Shown: positions 25,827 to 35,600, counted from the stretch's first letter. The stretch is DNA of 64,000 nt from Geothrix sp. 21YS21S-2 (GCF_030846775.1 NZ_CP132910.1:5025001-5089000), one strand, 5' to 3'. Notes: generated from the letters alone by a model not told the origin. A program made the numbers and translations.

Positions 25827-27331
25827 GCGAGTCCTCCGAAATCCCGCCTCAATCCGGCCTTGTCCACCTTGCCCAGGGCGTTTCTGGGGAGGGCGGGGAC
25901 GAACGCCACGTGCCGGGGGGCCTTGAAGCCGGCGAGGTGGGCCTTGCAGTGGGCGACGACCGCGTCGGCGGTCAGCTCCGCCCCGGGCTTCAGGGCGATG
26001 ATGGCCTTGCCCACCTCCCCCCACTTCGCGTCGGGCACGCCGATCACGGCGGTCTCCGCGACGCACTCCAGCTGGTAGAGCACGTTCTCCACCTCGGCGG
26101 GGTAGACGTTCTCGCCGCCGGAGATGTACATGTCCTTGGTGCGGTCCACGATGTAGAAGCAGCCGTCCTCGTCCACGTAGGCCACGTCGCCCGTGCACAG
26201 CCAGCCGTCCTCGAAGGACTTCGCCGTGGCCTCGGGGTTGTTCCAGTAGCCGGGGGTGATGCCGGGGCCGCGCAGGAGCATCTCGCCGCGTCCACCCGTG
26301 CCCAGGGTCTCCCGGGTGGCGGGGTCCACCACCTTGGCCTCCATGTACATCACGGGCAGGCCCACGGTGCCGATCTTCTTCCGGGCGGTGTCCTCGTCGG
26401 TGAGGAACACCGTGGGGCTGCTTTCCGTCATCCCGAAGCCGAAGCAGATGGTCACGCCCTTGGCGAAGTAGGCCTCGAGCACGGCCTTGGGCATGGGGGC
26501 CCCGCCGGCGCCCCAGGAGCGGACCCGGGAGAAGTCGGTGGAAGCGAACTTCGGGTGCTGGCTCAGGAACAGGTAGATGGCCGGCACGCCGAACATCACC
26601 GTGATCCGGCCGCCCAGGAGGTCCAGGGTCCGGTCCACGTCGAACTGCCGCATGATGACGGTGGTGCCGCCGACCATGAGCATGGGGTTCATGTAGAGGT
26701 TCAGGCCGCCGGTGTGGAAGAAGGGGAGGACCGCCAGCAGGACGTCGTCCCGGCGGATCCCGGCGTGGACCATGATGTTCACGCAGTTGGTGAAGCACAT
26801 CCCGAAGGTCTGGACGACGCCCTTGGCCTTGCCGGTGGTGCCGGCGGTGTAGAGGAGGTACCACGGGTCGTCGTGGCCGCGCCAGCCCATGCGGATGCGG
26901 GCGCCGCTGGCGGTGGCGAGGGCGGGCTCGTACCCGCGGGCCAGCGCCATGCCGCGCTCCAGGCCGAAGGTGGCCACCAGGGCCTCGCCGCTGGCCTGGA
27001 ACTCGGGGCCGTAGACGAGGGCGGCCGGCTTGGCGTCGTCCACGATGGCCTTCAGCTCGTCCAGGGACAGGCGCCAGTTGAGGCCCACCAGGATGAGGCC
27101 GGCCTTGGCGCAGCCGTAGAGGATCTCCACGTACTCGGCGGAGTTGTGCGCCAGGAGTGCCACCCGGTCCCCGGGCTGCAGGCGCCACTGGTCGCGGAAG
27201 AACTCGGCGCAGCGGCTGGCGCGCTCGTCCAGCTCAAGGTAGGAGACGGTGCGCCCGGAATGCAGGTCTTCGAGCGCCGTCTGGTGGGGGAACTGCTGGG
27301 CCTGCCGGAAGAGCCAGTCGGGGATGAGCAT
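25823..27331 (-). CDS. AMP-dependent acyl-CoA ligase
   Basis: A 502-residue acid-CoA ligase. The nucleotide loop is 'YTAGTTGKAKGVV', followed by 'GFGMTESSP', 'GPGITPGYWNNP', 'GWLCTGDVAYVDEDGCFYIVDRTKD' and the C-terminal Lys in 'PRNALGKVDK'. It activates a carboxylic acid as acyl-AMP and transfers it to CoA. Adjacent to an ABC importer and hydratases, its substrate is probably the imported acid. Family resemblance is to medium-chain and aromatic-acid ligases; chain length cannot be read. Confidence 0.9.
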   Translation of the reverse strand: MLIPDWLFRQAQQFPHQTALEDLHSGRTVSYLELDERASRCAEFFRDQWRLQPGDRVALLAHNSAEYVEILYGCAKAGLILVGLNWRLSLDELKAIVDDAKPAALVYGPEFQASGEALVATFGLERGMALARGYEPALATASGARIRMGWRGHDDPWYLLYTAGTTGKAKGVVQTFGMCFTNCVNIMVHAGIRRDDVLLAVLPFFHTGGLNLYMNPMLMVGGTTVIMRQFDVDRTLDLLGGRITVMFGVPAIYLFLSQHPKFASTDFSRVRSWGAGGAPMPKAVLEAYFAKGVTICFGFGMTESSPTVFLTDEDTARKKIGTVGLPVMYMEAKVVDPATRETLGTGGRGEMLLRGPGITPGYWNNPEATAKSFEDGWLCTGDVAYVDEDGCFYIVDRTKDMYISGGENVYPAEVENVLYQLECVAETAVIGVPDAKWGEVGKAIIALKPGAELTADAVVAHCKAHLAGFKAPRHVAFVPALPRNALGKVDKAGLRRDFGGLA

Positions 27332-27340
27332 GGTGCGCTC

Positions 27341-28123
27341 CTAGTCGTCGCCCTGCGGGTAGTCGTGGAAATCGCGGAGGAAGGCGTCGACGCCCTCCAT
27401 GGCGGCCGGCTGCGCCACCAGTTCCAGGAAGTGCCTGCGCTCGGCCTCGAGGCCCGCGGCGAGGGAGGTGCGGTCCCCCCAAAGCAGGTCCTTGGCGGCC
27501 CGCAGGGTGCCGGCGGGAAAGGATGCCAGCCGGGCCGCGGCGGCCCCGGCGACCTCCAGGAGGGTGTCGGCGGGGGCTTCGGCCGTGGCCAGGCCCCACT
27601 CCACCGCGTCCTCGGCCCGGACAGTGCGGTTGAGCAGGAGGGCCGAGGCGGCGCGGCGCAGGCCCGCCAGGCGGGGCACGAGGGCCGTCCAGCCGCCGTC
27701 GGGGCCGAAGGCCGCGGTGGTGTAGTGGGCCTTGAATACGGCCCGGGGGGCCAGGTAGACCAGGTCCGCCGCCAGCACCAGGCCCAGGGACCCGCCGGTG
27801 ACCACGCCGTGCACGGCGGCCACCACGGGCTGGGGCAGCTCGACCAGGGCCAGGATGGCCTCGTTGAGCAGGCCCACGAGGCGGCTGGAATACGCCAGCA
27901 GGTTTCCGCGCTCCTTCTGGAAGCGGCGCATGTCCCCGCCGATGGAGAAGGCGGGGCCTTCGGCGGAAAGCAGCACCGCCCGCGCGCCGGGGTCGTGCCG
28001 CACCTGCCCCAGCACCTGGAGGAGGTCCTCCAGCAGTTCGGGCACGAGAGCGTTCTGCATGCCCTTCCGGCAGAGCGTGACCCGGGCCACGCCTCCTGCG
28101 GTCTCCAGGCGGACCAGGCTCAT
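27341..28123 (-). CDS. Enoyl-CoA hydratase/isomerase family protein
   Basis: A 260-residue crotonase. The oxyanion-hole segments are 'AFSIGGDMRRF' (residues 58-68) and 'AAVHGVVTGGSLGLVLAADLVY' region (102-123). The two usual catalytic Glu of true hydratases are not obvious (position after the second oxyanion helix reads 'TAAFGPDGG'), so it may act as an isomerase or other crotonase-type enzyme. Its start overlaps the livM stop (ATGA) and 9 bases separate it from the ligase gene. Confidence 0.85.
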   Translation of the reverse strand: MSLVRLETAGGVARVTLCRKGMQNALVPELLEDLLQVLGQVRHDPGARAVLLSAEGPAFSIGGDMRRFQKERGNLLAYSSRLVGLLNEAILALVELPQPVVAAVHGVVTGGSLGLVLAADLVYLAPRAVFKAHYTTAAFGPDGGWTALVPRLAGLRRAASALLLNRTVRAEDAVEWGLATAEAPADTLLEVAGAAAARLASFPAGTLRAAKDLLWGDRTSLAAGLEAERRHFLELVAQPAAMEGVDAFLRDFHDYPQGDD

Positions 28124-29193
28124 GTGGCGCTCCGCAGCCTCGCCCTGAGCTTGCCGACGATGCCGGTGGGGAACTTGTACACGCTCAGGATGAACAGGAG
28201 GCCCAGCCAGAGCATCCAGCGGTCCGGGGCCAGGAGGTTGCGCAGGAAGGGCACGCCGCTGGCGGCGGTGCTGCCGAGCTTCATGAGGTCCTGCAGGTAG
28301 TTCTGGGCGACCAGGAAGAGGGTGGCGCCCACCACCGAGCCGTACATGGTCCCCATGCCCCCGATGACCACCATCAGGAGGATGTCGATCATGATCTCGA
28401 AGGAGAGCGACGTGTCGGGCCCGTTGTAGCGCAGCCACATGGCCAGCAGGCACCCCGCCAGGGTCGCGAAGAGGGCCGACAGCACGTTGGAGACGGTACG
28501 GTAAACCACCGTCCGGTAGCCGAGGGCCTCGGCCCGGAACTCGTTCTCGCGGATGGCCTGCAGCACCCGCCCGAAGGGGGAGTTGACGATGCGCAGCATG
28601 ACGAGGAAGAGCACGATGGTGACGGCCATGAGCAGGTAGAAGGAGATGAGCTTGCCGTCCAGGGACACGCCCAGGAAGGGCGCCTCCCGCAGCGAGAAGC
28701 TGGGCTGCAGGATGGTCGGCACCTTGAAGCTGAGGCCGTCCTCGCCGCCGGTGAGGTCCGAGAGCTGGGAGGCCAGCGTCATGAACGCGGTGGCCACGGC
28801 CAGCGTGATCATGGCGTAGAACATGGCCTTCACCCGGAGGCTGAAGAGGCCGATGACCAGGGAGAGCACCAGGGACAGGACGAGGGCCACCGCGACGCCC
28901 GCGGCCACCGCGCCCCAGGTGGGGCCCATGTGGGTCAGGGCGATGGCGACGCCGTAGGCGCCGATGCCGAAGAACATCGTGTGGGCGAAGGAGACGATGC
29001 CGGTGTAGCCCAGCACCAGGTCGAAGCTGGACACCAGCACGATGAAGATGCAGATCTTGGCGGCGACGTTGATGGACTTGGCGCCGGGGAAGACGAAGGG
29101 CGTGAGCAGGAGCCCGGCCAGGATGAGGAGGAGGAGAACCGTCAGCACGCGGCTGCGGGGCATGTCGCCGGAAAAGAGGCTTTTGAGGATCAT
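28120..29193 (-). CDS. livM: Branched-chain-type ABC transporter permease LivM
   Basis: A 357-residue permease with about nine membrane segments and the family signature 'LGYTGIVSFAHTMFFGIGAYGVAIAL' region (61-86). The conserved 'AIRENEFRAEALGY' loop that contacts the ATPase lies at 213-226. ATG 29193 overlaps the livH stop by ATGA, indicating coupling. With LivH it forms the channel of an importer for a hydrophobic or aromatic carboxylate; the substrate is inferred only from the CoA-ligase context. Confidence 0.92.
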   Translation of the reverse strand: MILKSLFSGDMPRSRVLTVLLLLILAGLLLTPFVFPGAKSINVAAKICIFIVLVSSFDLVLGYTGIVSFAHTMFFGIGAYGVAIALTHMGPTWGAVAAGVAVALVLSLVLSLVIGLFSLRVKAMFYAMITLAVATAFMTLASQLSDLTGGEDGLSFKVPTILQPSFSLREAPFLGVSLDGKLISFYLLMAVTIVLFLVMLRIVNSPFGRVLQAIRENEFRAEALGYRTVVYRTVSNVLSALFATLAGCLLAMWLRYNGPDTSLSFEIMIDILLMVVIGGMGTMYGSVVGATLFLVAQNYLQDLMKLGSTAASGVPFLRNLLAPDRWMLWLGLLFILSVYKFPTGIVGKLRARLRSAT

Positions 29194-30212
29194 CGGTTCA
29201 CCACCGGGTAGAGCCCTCTGGGCCGCCACACCAGGACGAGCACCATCAGCAGGATGTTGGAGAAGAGCGCCACCTTGGGGGCGAGGAAGCCGGTGTAGTT
29301 GGCCATCAGCCCCACCAGGAGGGCCCCGAGGAAGCAGCCGCCCACCGAGCCCAGTCCGCCGATGATGATGACGATGAAGAGCAGGACGTTGACCTGGCTG
29401 CCGATCTGGGGCGTCACGCCCTGCTGGTAGAGGCCCCAGAGCACGCCGCCCAGGCCCGCCAGGGCGGAGCCCGCCACGAACACGCCGATGAACAGGCGCT
29501 TGATGCGGTAGCCCATGCTCTCGACCATCTCCCGGTCGTGGACGCCGGCGCGGATCAGGAGGCCCACCTTGGTCCGGCTGAGGACCCAGTACAGGATGGC
29601 GAACACCGCCAGGCCCACCACCACGGCTGCGATGCGGTACTTCTCGACCGCGGCCTCGCCGAAGAGGAGGGAGCCGCGGAAGGCCGCGGGCAGGGGCAGG
29701 GGCACGGACTCCGGCCCCCACACGACCTTGATGAGCTCCTCGCCCACGATCATGCCGCCCATGGTGATGAGAATCTGTTTGAGGGGCTGGCCATACACGG
29801 GACGGATGATGACGCGCTCGTAAGCCAGGCCCACGATGCCCGCCACGACCATGGCGACGAGGATGGCCGGGAAGATGGCGCCCAGGTTCCGGATCAGGCT
29901 CTCGCTTTCGGTCCAGGCCGACATGGAGCCCAGGACGGTGGTGGCCAGGAAGGCCCCGAGGGTGATGAAGACGCCGTGCCCGAAATTGAGCACGTCCATG
30001 AGGCCGAAGACCAGGGTGAGGCCCGAGGCGATGATGAAGATGATCATCCCCATGGCCAGGCCCGCGAAGGTGAGGGTCACCCAGGTGGAGAAGGACCCGG
30101 TCAAGGGCAGGGCCACGAGCGCCAGGACCGGCACCAGCAGCAGGGGGAGGCGATCCATCTTGACGGCCGGCAGGGCGTCGGCGACGGGGACCGTGGTGGC
30201 GGGAGAACTCAT
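29190..30212 (-). CDS. livH: Branched-chain-type ABC transporter permease LivH
   Basis: A 340-residue permease. The hallmark 'GLTLVFGLMDVLNFGHGVFITLGAF' region (64-88) and 'AGVHDREMVESMGY' ATPase-contact loop are present. ATG 30212 is preferred over GTG 30218 because AGGAG sits six bases before it. LivF begins 13 bases upstream in the same orientation, and livM overlaps the 3' end. Confidence 0.92.
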   Translation of the reverse strand: MSSPATTVPVADALPAVKMDRLPLLLVPVLALVALPLTGSFSTWVTLTFAGLAMGMIIFIIASGLTLVFGLMDVLNFGHGVFITLGAFLATTVLGSMSAWTESESLIRNLGAIFPAILVAMVVAGIVGLAYERVIIRPVYGQPLKQILITMGGMIVGEELIKVVWGPESVPLPLPAAFRGSLLFGEAAVEKYRIAAVVVGLAVFAILYWVLSRTKVGLLIRAGVHDREMVESMGYRIKRLFIGVFVAGSALAGLGGVLWGLYQQGVTPQIGSQVNVLLFIVIIIGGLGSVGGCFLGALLVGLMANYTGFLAPKVALFSNILLMVLVLVWRPRGLYPVVNR

Positions 30213-30225
30213 CTGCACTCCTTGA

Positions 30226-30963
30226 TCATTGATGGGCCCCCAGGGAAAGGCCCAGCAGGCTCTGCTGCAGCTTCTCGTCCTCGGCCAGCGCGGCCATGGT
30301 GCCCGCGTGCACGACGCGGCCGTTGTCCATGACGGCGACCTGGTCCCCGAGCTGCCGCGCGAAATTGAAGTTCTGCTCCACGAGCAGGATGGTGGTGTCG
30401 GTCTGCTTGAGCTCGCGGAAGGCCGAGATCATGTTCTGGATGATGGCGGGCGCCAGGCCCTTGCTGGGCTCGTCGATGAGCAGCAGCTTGCGGGGCTCGA
30501 CGATGGCCCGGGCCACGGCGAGCATCTGCTTCTGGCCGCCGGAGAGGAGGCCCGCGGGATGCTGCCAGAACTTCTTCATGGCCGGAAAGAGGCCGAAGAT
30601 CCAGTCCAGGCGCTTCTGGTCCACGTCCTCGATGCGGCGGGCGCCGCGCGCGGCGAGGATCATGTTCTCGCGCACGGTGAGGTCGGCGAAGATGCCCATG
30701 TTCTCCGGCACGTAGGCGATGCCCAGGCGGGCGATGTCGGGGGTCTGGAAGGCGCCGATGTCCTGGCCCTCGAACTTGACGGAGCCCTTGGAGGGGTTCC
30801 AGAGGCCCATGATGGTGCGCAGGGTGGTGGTCTTGCCGGCGCCGTTGCGGCCCAGCAGGACGGTCATCTCGCCGTGGGCGACCTGGAGGTCCACCCCCTG
30901 GAGGATGTGGTAGGCGCCGATGTGGGTGTGAACCCCTTCGAGGTGCAGGAGCGGGTTCGTCAT
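30226..30963 (-). CDS. livF: ABC transporter ATP-binding protein LivF
   Basis: A 245-residue ATPase: Walker A 'GRNGAGKTTT' (38-47), signature 'LLSGGQKQM', Walker B 'LLLIDEPSKGLAP' and switch His replaced by Gln ('LVEQNFNFA'), as is normal for LivF. ATGA overlap with livG. It pairs with LivG to drive the importer. Confidence 0.94.
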   Translation of the reverse strand: MTNPLLHLEGVHTHIGAYHILQGVDLQVAHGEMTVLLGRNGAGKTTTLRTIMGLWNPSKGSVKFEGQDIGAFQTPDIARLGIAYVPENMGIFADLTVRENMILAARGARRIEDVDQKRLDWIFGLFPAMKKFWQHPAGLLSGGQKQMLAVARAIVEPRKLLLIDEPSKGLAPAIIQNMISAFRELKQTDTTILLVEQNFNFARQLGDQVAVMDNGRVVHAGTMAALAEDEKLQQSLLGLSLGAHQ

Positions 30964-31718
30964 TTGGCCACCTCGATGCCCAGATAGGCTTCCTGCACGA
31001 TGGGCGAGGCGATCACGTCCGCCGGCGCGCCGTCGGCCACGAGGGCTCCGTTGTGCAGCACGATGATGCGGTCCGAGAGTTCGCGCACCACGTCCATCTT
31101 GTGCTCCACGAGGAGGATGGTCTTGTCGCTGCGCGTCTTGAGGCCGCGGATGAGGTCCAGGATCACCGGCACCTCGTCCACGCTCATGCCCGCGGTGGGC
31201 TCGTCGAACATGAAGACGTCCGGCTCCAGGGCCATGAGGATGGCCACCTCCAGCTTGCGCTGGTCGCCGTGGGGCAGCGCGGCGGCGGCCCAGTCCCGCT
31301 TCCCGGTGAGGGCGACGGTCTCCAGCACCTCCTCGGCGCGGCCGATGAGTTCCTTGTGGTTGCTCCAGATGCTCCAGAGGTTGAGCCCCAGGCCCGCGCG
31401 CGACTGCACCGCCAGCCGGATGTTCTCCAGGACCGTGAGGTAGGGGAACAGGTTCGTGAGCTGGAAGGCGCGGCCGATGCCGCGGTGGCTCCGCTGGGGG
31501 GCCGAGGTGGAGCTGATGTCCTGCCCGTGCAGGAACACCTTCCCGGAGCTGGCCTTGAGCTGGCCCGAGATGAGGTTGAAGTAGGTGGTCTTGCCGGCGC
31601 CGTTGGGCCCGACGATGGCTGTCAGGGTGCCGGGGGCGAACCCGCAGGACACCGCGTTGACGGCCACGTGGCCGCCGAACCGGATGGTCAGATCTTGGGT
31701 TTCAAGGGCGAAGGTCAT
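30960..31718 (-). CDS. livG: ABC transporter ATP-binding protein LivG
   Basis: A 252-residue ATPase: Walker A 'GPNGAGKTTY', signature 'LPHGDQRKLEVA' (the LivG-type variant of LSGGQ), Walker B 'VFMFDEPTAGMSV', switch His in 'LLVEHKMDVV'. ATG 31718 opens the conserved start; the frame continues to 31793 through a stem-loop and is not coding. The C-terminal extension seen in LivG proteins is present. Confidence 0.94.
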   Translation of the reverse strand: MTFALETQDLTIRFGGHVAVNAVSCGFAPGTLTAIVGPNGAGKTTYFNLISGQLKASSGKVFLHGQDISSTSAPQRSHRGIGRAFQLTNLFPYLTVLENIRLAVQSRAGLGLNLWSIWSNHKELIGRAEEVLETVALTGKRDWAAAALPHGDQRKLEVAILMALEPDVFMFDEPTAGMSVDEVPVILDLIRGLKTRSDKTILLVEHKMDVVRELSDRIIVLHNGALVADGAPADVIASPIVQEAYLGIEVAK

Positions 31719-31760
31719 TGACGCTCGTATGGGGTGGGTGATCGGGATGCCTGAGTGTAA

Positions 31761-31796
31761 CCGGTGGCGCGGAGGGGTCGGCCCCCGCGCCACCGG
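31761..31796. terminator. Stem-loop between livK and livG
   Basis: Two 12-base arms (CCGGTGGCGCGG at 31761-31772 and its exact complement at 31785-31796) form a GC-rich hairpin without a T-run. It most likely protects the livK message or causes partial termination, so that binding protein is made in excess over the membrane parts, a common pattern in ABC operons. Role inferred. Confidence 0.6.
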
Positions 31797-31808
31797 CCAC
31801 GGTACGTC

Positions 31809-32993
31809 CTAGCGCTTGTTGTTGATGGGAATGTTCATTTCCTCGGCCTTGATCTCGCGGACGAGCTGGGGGATGGCCCAGGCGACGTTGGGATCGACCT
31901 TGATCTTGAAGTGGTACATGGTCTGCATGGCCTGGTGGTCTTCCTTGCGGAAGGTCATCTTGCCCTTGGGGGTCTCGAAGGACATGCCTTCCATGGTGGC
32001 GATGAGCTTCTCGGTGTTGGTGTTGCCCCCGGTCTTCTTGAGGGCTTCAACGACGGCGAGGCCCGCGCACATGCCGCCGGCGGTGAAGAAGTCGGGCGGG
32101 GTCTTGAACTGCTTCATGTGCTCGTCGACCAGCCACTTGTTGATCGGGTTCTTGGGGATCTCGTAGTAGTAGTAGGCCGCGCCTTCCAGGCCGGGGAAGG
32201 GCTTGTAGGCCGCGAGGGCCGGCAGGATGTTGCCGCCGGTGGCGATCTCGATGCCGAAGCGCTTGGGGTCCAGGTCCGCGATCTTGAACGGATTGCCGGC
32301 CCCTGCCCAGTTGATGAAGATGATCTTGCGGCCCTTGAGGTTCTTGAGCTTGTCGAACAGGCGCTGCGCGCCGGCCGTGAAGTCCGTGGTGTTGGCAGGC
32401 AGGTATTCCTCGTGCACGAGCTTGGCGTGCTTGAGGGCGCCCTTGAAGGCCTTGACGAAGTCCTTGCCGAAGGCATAGTCCTGGGCCAGGGTGGCGATGT
32501 TGGTGCCCTCCTTGTCCAGGGCGACGCCGTTGGAGATGGCGTCCTGGGACGAGTTGCGGCCGGTGCGGAAGATGTACCGGTTCCACTTGTCCCCGGTGAT
32601 GGAATCGGCCACGGCCGGCTCCACCAGGAGGATCTTCTTGTACTCCTCGGCCACGGGCAGCATGGCCAGGGCGGTGCCGGACGACGTGGGGCCGACGGCG
32701 ATGTCGGCCTTGTCGTCGGCGAAGGCGGAGGCCAGCTGGGACTTGCCCACGTCGGGCTTGCCCTGGCTGTCCCTCTCGATGAGCACCAGCTTGTGGCCGT
32801 TGACCATCATGGTGCCCTTGGTGGCGTACTGCAGGCCCATCATCAGACCGGTCTGGGTCTGCTTGGCGTAGGCCTCCAGGACCCCCGTCTTGTCATAGAC
32901 GTGGGCGATCTTGATGTCCTGGGCCGAGACGGTGCCTGCCGCCAGGGCCATGGCGACCGCGAGGCCGCCGAGGAGAATGCTCTTCAGTTTCAT
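31809..32993 (-). CDS. livK: ABC transporter substrate-binding protein LivK
   Basis: A 394-residue periplasmic protein with signal peptide (residues 1-24, ending VSAQ) and a type I periplasmic binding fold. The segments 'HVYDKTGVLEAYAKQTQTG' and 'AVGPTSSGTALAMLPVAEEY' match a subset of LivK-like proteins found next to acyl-CoA ligases, not classic Leu/Ile/Val binders. AGGAGG precedes ATG 32993. It begins 31 bases after the porin stop, so it is probably in the same transcript. Confidence 0.9.
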   Translation of the reverse strand: MKLKSILLGGLAVAMALAAGTVSAQDIKIAHVYDKTGVLEAYAKQTQTGLMMGLQYATKGTMMVNGHKLVLIERDSQGKPDVGKSQLASAFADDKADIAVGPTSSGTALAMLPVAEEYKKILLVEPAVADSITGDKWNRYIFRTGRNSSQDAISNGVALDKEGTNIATLAQDYAFGKDFVKAFKGALKHAKLVHEEYLPANTTDFTAGAQRLFDKLKNLKGRKIIFINWAGAGNPFKIADLDPKRFGIEIATGGNILPALAAYKPFPGLEGAAYYYYEIPKNPINKWLVDEHMKQFKTPPDFFTAGGMCAGLAVVEALKKTGGNTNTEKLIATMEGMSFETPKGKMTFRKEDHQAMQTMYHFKIKVDPNVAWAIPQLVREIKAEEMNIPINNKR

Positions 32994-33024
32994 GGAACCT
33001 CCTGATGATGGGCTTGGGTTTAGT

Positions 33025-34314
33025 TTAGAACCAGTAGTTCATGATGATGCCGACCTGGCGCCAGCTTTCGCCCTTGGCGATGGCCGATCCGCCGAAGGGG
33101 CTGTAGCCGGTGAGGAAGGGCTGGTAGTAGGCGTTGGTGTCGTTGTCGATCTTCGTGTAGTAGACGCCGATGAAGGCGCGCTTGGTCATGGCGTAGTCGT
33201 AGACCAGGTTCAGCTGCTTGGCGCCGGTCTTGTCGAGGGAGGACGTCTTGCCGGCGGCCGAGTACGTGGCGTAGAAGGCATGATCCCCGAAGGAGTAGGA
33301 AACGGGCACTTCGAAGGCCGTGCGCTTGGCGTCGGAGAGGACCGTGCCGGTGGTGATGCCGTTGATCATGTTGGTGTCGTCGAGGATGACGCCGAACTTG
33401 AGGCCCTGGATCTTGTAGGAGACGCCCAGGCGCGTGGCCTTCAGCTCGGTGAGGGGGGCGGAAGCGAGCACGCCCTGCATCTTCTGGTCGAGGTAGCTGG
33501 CGGAAGCGGAGAAGCCGTGGCCGTTGAAGACGGCCTTGGCGTAGACGGTCTGGCCGCCTTCATAGGTGGAGCCGTTGGCGTTGGAGACGAAGACGTTCTG
33601 GGGGCCGGCGGCGTTCTTGGACCAGGCGAGGGAGAAGTTGAGGAGGTTGCCGGCGCCGGGCTTGAAATAGACGGAGTCGTAGCGGACGACGTTGCGGGAG
33701 CGGGTGTTGCCCAGGATGTTGCGGGTGGCGGGGGCGAGCACGCCGTTGGTCACGGTGCCGGTGTTGTAGGTGGACAGGATGTTGAAGGAGGCCAGGCCGT
33801 TGGCATCCCAGATCCGGTAGGACTCGCCGGGCTGCTCGAGGACGGGGGCCAGGTAGCCGGCGGAGATCGTGTCGGTGTAGTAGAGGGTCGACTTGCCGAC
33901 GGTGATGGTGCCGTAGGGGGAGGAGACGCCGCCGAAGGTGTCGCCGTCGGCCCAGCCGGTGGCGTCGCCGACGCTGTAGCCCGCGGGGGGGCCGCCCAGG
34001 GGCTGCAGGAGCGCGTCACCGGGCCGGACGTTGGGGGTGAAGCGGCTCTCGAGGCGGAACAGGACGTTCCAGCCGTCGGCGATCTTCGAGTTGCTCGCCA
34101 CGATCAGGCGCGAGGTGTTGTCGTCGACGTGGGTCTCGGTCGCGGTGTTGCGCCCGACGGCAGCGTTGCCCTGGCTGATGGAGGAGTTCTTCACGCCCAC
34201 CGACAGCAGGCCCGAGATGGAGATGTTGGTGGCGCCCGTGACCGCGATCGGGGTCTGGGCCGGGAGGGTCGTGGCTGCGACCGACGCGGCGATGATTGCG
34301 AGCTTGACGTTCAT
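33025..34314 (-). CDS. Gram-negative porin
   Basis: A 429-residue outer-membrane beta-barrel with a signal peptide (residues 1-19) and C-terminal Phe ('GIIMNYWF'), needed for barrel assembly. The start 'ITGATNISISGLLSVGVKN' and the segment 'DDNTSRLIVASNSKIADGWNVLFRLESRF' follow the general porin pattern of betaproteobacteria. It sits directly before livK, so it probably forms the outer-membrane gate for the same substrate. AAGGAG precedes ATG 34314. Confidence 0.88.
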   Translation of the reverse strand: MNVKLAIIAASVAATTLPAQTPIAVTGATNISISGLLSVGVKNSSISQGNAAVGRNTATETHVDDNTSRLIVASNSKIADGWNVLFRLESRFTPNVRPGDALLQPLGGPPAGYSVGDATGWADGDTFGGVSSPYGTITVGKSTLYYTDTISAGYLAPVLEQPGESYRIWDANGLASFNILSTYNTGTVTNGVLAPATRNILGNTRSRNVVRYDSVYFKPGAGNLLNFSLAWSKNAAGPQNVFVSNANGSTYEGGQTVYAKAVFNGHGFSASASYLDQKMQGVLASAPLTELKATRLGVSYKIQGLKFGVILDDTNMINGITTGTVLSDAKRTAFEVPVSYSFGDHAFYATYSAAGKTSSLDKTGAKQLNLVYDYAMTKRAFIGVYYTKIDNDTNAYYQPFLTGYSPFGGSAIAKGESWRQVGIIMNYWF

Positions 34315-34409
34315 TCTGGCTCCTTCGTTGAAAGGGTGGATGGGGTTGGTGAACCCGGATCCGTGGAGGGGGAGGGGAGAACTGCAGGTGCTGCGCGGTG
34401 CCGGGTCTG

Positions 34410-35600
34410 CTAGACCCGCTCGAAAATTGCGGCGATGCCTTGTCCGCCGCCTATGCAGAGGGTGGCCAGGGCATAGCGGCCCCTGGTCCGGTTGAGCTCG
34501 TGGATGGCCTTGACGGCCAGGATGGCGCCCGTGGCCCCGATGGGGTGGCCCAGGGCGATGGCGCCGCCGTTGATGTTGGTCCTGGCCGGGTCAAGATCGA
34601 GGCCCCGGCTCACGGCGAGGGACTGGGCCGCGAAGGCCTCGTTGGATTCGATGACGTCGATGTCCGAGAGCTTGAGGCCGGCGAAGGCCAGGGCGGCCTT
34701 GACCGCGGGAATGGGCCCCTCGCCCATGAGGGCGGGGTCGACGCCGCCCAGGCCCCAGCCGGCGACGCGGGCCAGGGGGGTTGCGCCCGCGCGGGCCGCG
34801 GCCTTGGCTTCGGCCAGCACCAGGGCCGCCGCGCCGTCGTTGATGCCCGAGGCGTTGCCCGGGGTGACGGTGCCGCCCTCGGCGAGGAAGGCGGGGCGGA
34901 GCGCCGCCAGGCTGGCCAGGGTGACGTCCTTCCGCACGTGCTCGTCCTGGTCGAAGACGACGGTGCCCTTGCGGGTGGACTGCTCGATGGGCAGTATCTG
35001 GTCCCGGAACCGTCCCTCGGCGATGGCCTGGGCCGCGCGGCGGTGGGATTCCAGGGCGAGGGCGTCCTGCTCCTCGCGGGTGATCCCCCACTTCGCCGCC
35101 AGGGTCTCGGCCGTCATGCCGATGTGGGCGGAGCTGAAGGGATCGTTGAGGGTGCCCATCAGCATGTCCAGCATGCGCAGGTCGCCCATGCGGGCTCCCC
35201 AGCGGGCTCCGGGCACCAGGTGGCCGGCGCGGGTCATGGACTCCACGCCGCCGCCCAGGGTGAACTCCGCCTCGCTCAGCTCGATCTGCTGCGCGGCGCT
35301 GACGACGGCCTGGAGGCCCGAGCCGCACAGCCGGTTGACGCCCATGGCCACCGACGCGTGGGACATGCCGCCCTTCAGGCAGCAGTACCGGGAGAGGTAG
35401 GCGTCCCGGGGTTCGGTCTGGAGGATGTTGCCGACGAAGCCCTGCTGGATGGCCGCAGGATCCACCCCGGAGCGCCGGATGGCCTCGGCCACGATCCGTC
35501 CGCCCAGTTCGCTCGGAGCCAGATCCTTGAGACTCCCGCCGAACGCGCCGATGGCGGTCCGCACGCCGCTCAGCACCAGGATGTCCCGTTTACAGCACAT
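34410..35600 (-). CDS. Thiolase (acetyl-CoA acetyltransferase family)
   Basis: A 396-residue thiolase. The nucleophile is Cys92 ('NRLCGSGLQA'), and 'NEAFAAQ', 'GGAIALGHPIGATG' and 'CIGGGQG' supply the other catalytic residues (His near 352, Cys near 382). It can cleave 3-oxoacyl-CoA to a shorter acyl-CoA and acetyl-CoA, or run in reverse. GAGGAG precedes ATG 35600. It follows the KAS III-like gene by 22 bases. Confidence 0.93.
   Translation of the reverse strand: MCCKRDILVLSGVRTAIGAFGGSLKDLAPSELGGRIVAEAIRRSGVDPAAIQQGFVGNILQTEPRDAYLSRYCCLKGGMSHASVAMGVNRLCGSGLQAVVSAAQQIELSEAEFTLGGGVESMTRAGHLVPGARWGARMGDLRMLDMLMGTLNDPFSSAHIGMTAETLAAKWGITREEQDALALESHRRAAQAIAEGRFRDQILPIEQSTRKGTVVFDQDEHVRKDVTLASLAALRPAFLAEGGTVTPGNASGINDGAAALVLAEAKAAARAGATPLARVAGWGLGGVDPALMGEGPIPAVKAALAFAGLKLSDIDVIESNEAFAAQSLAVSRGLDLDPARTNINGGAIALGHPIGATGAILAVKAIHELNRTRGRYALATLCIGGGQGIAAIFERV

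Noticed and set aside
25805-28300. 831-codon plus frame opposite the ligase and hydratase genes
   Set aside because: Antisense to conserved enzymes with catalytic residues; composition typical of a GC-rich shadow.
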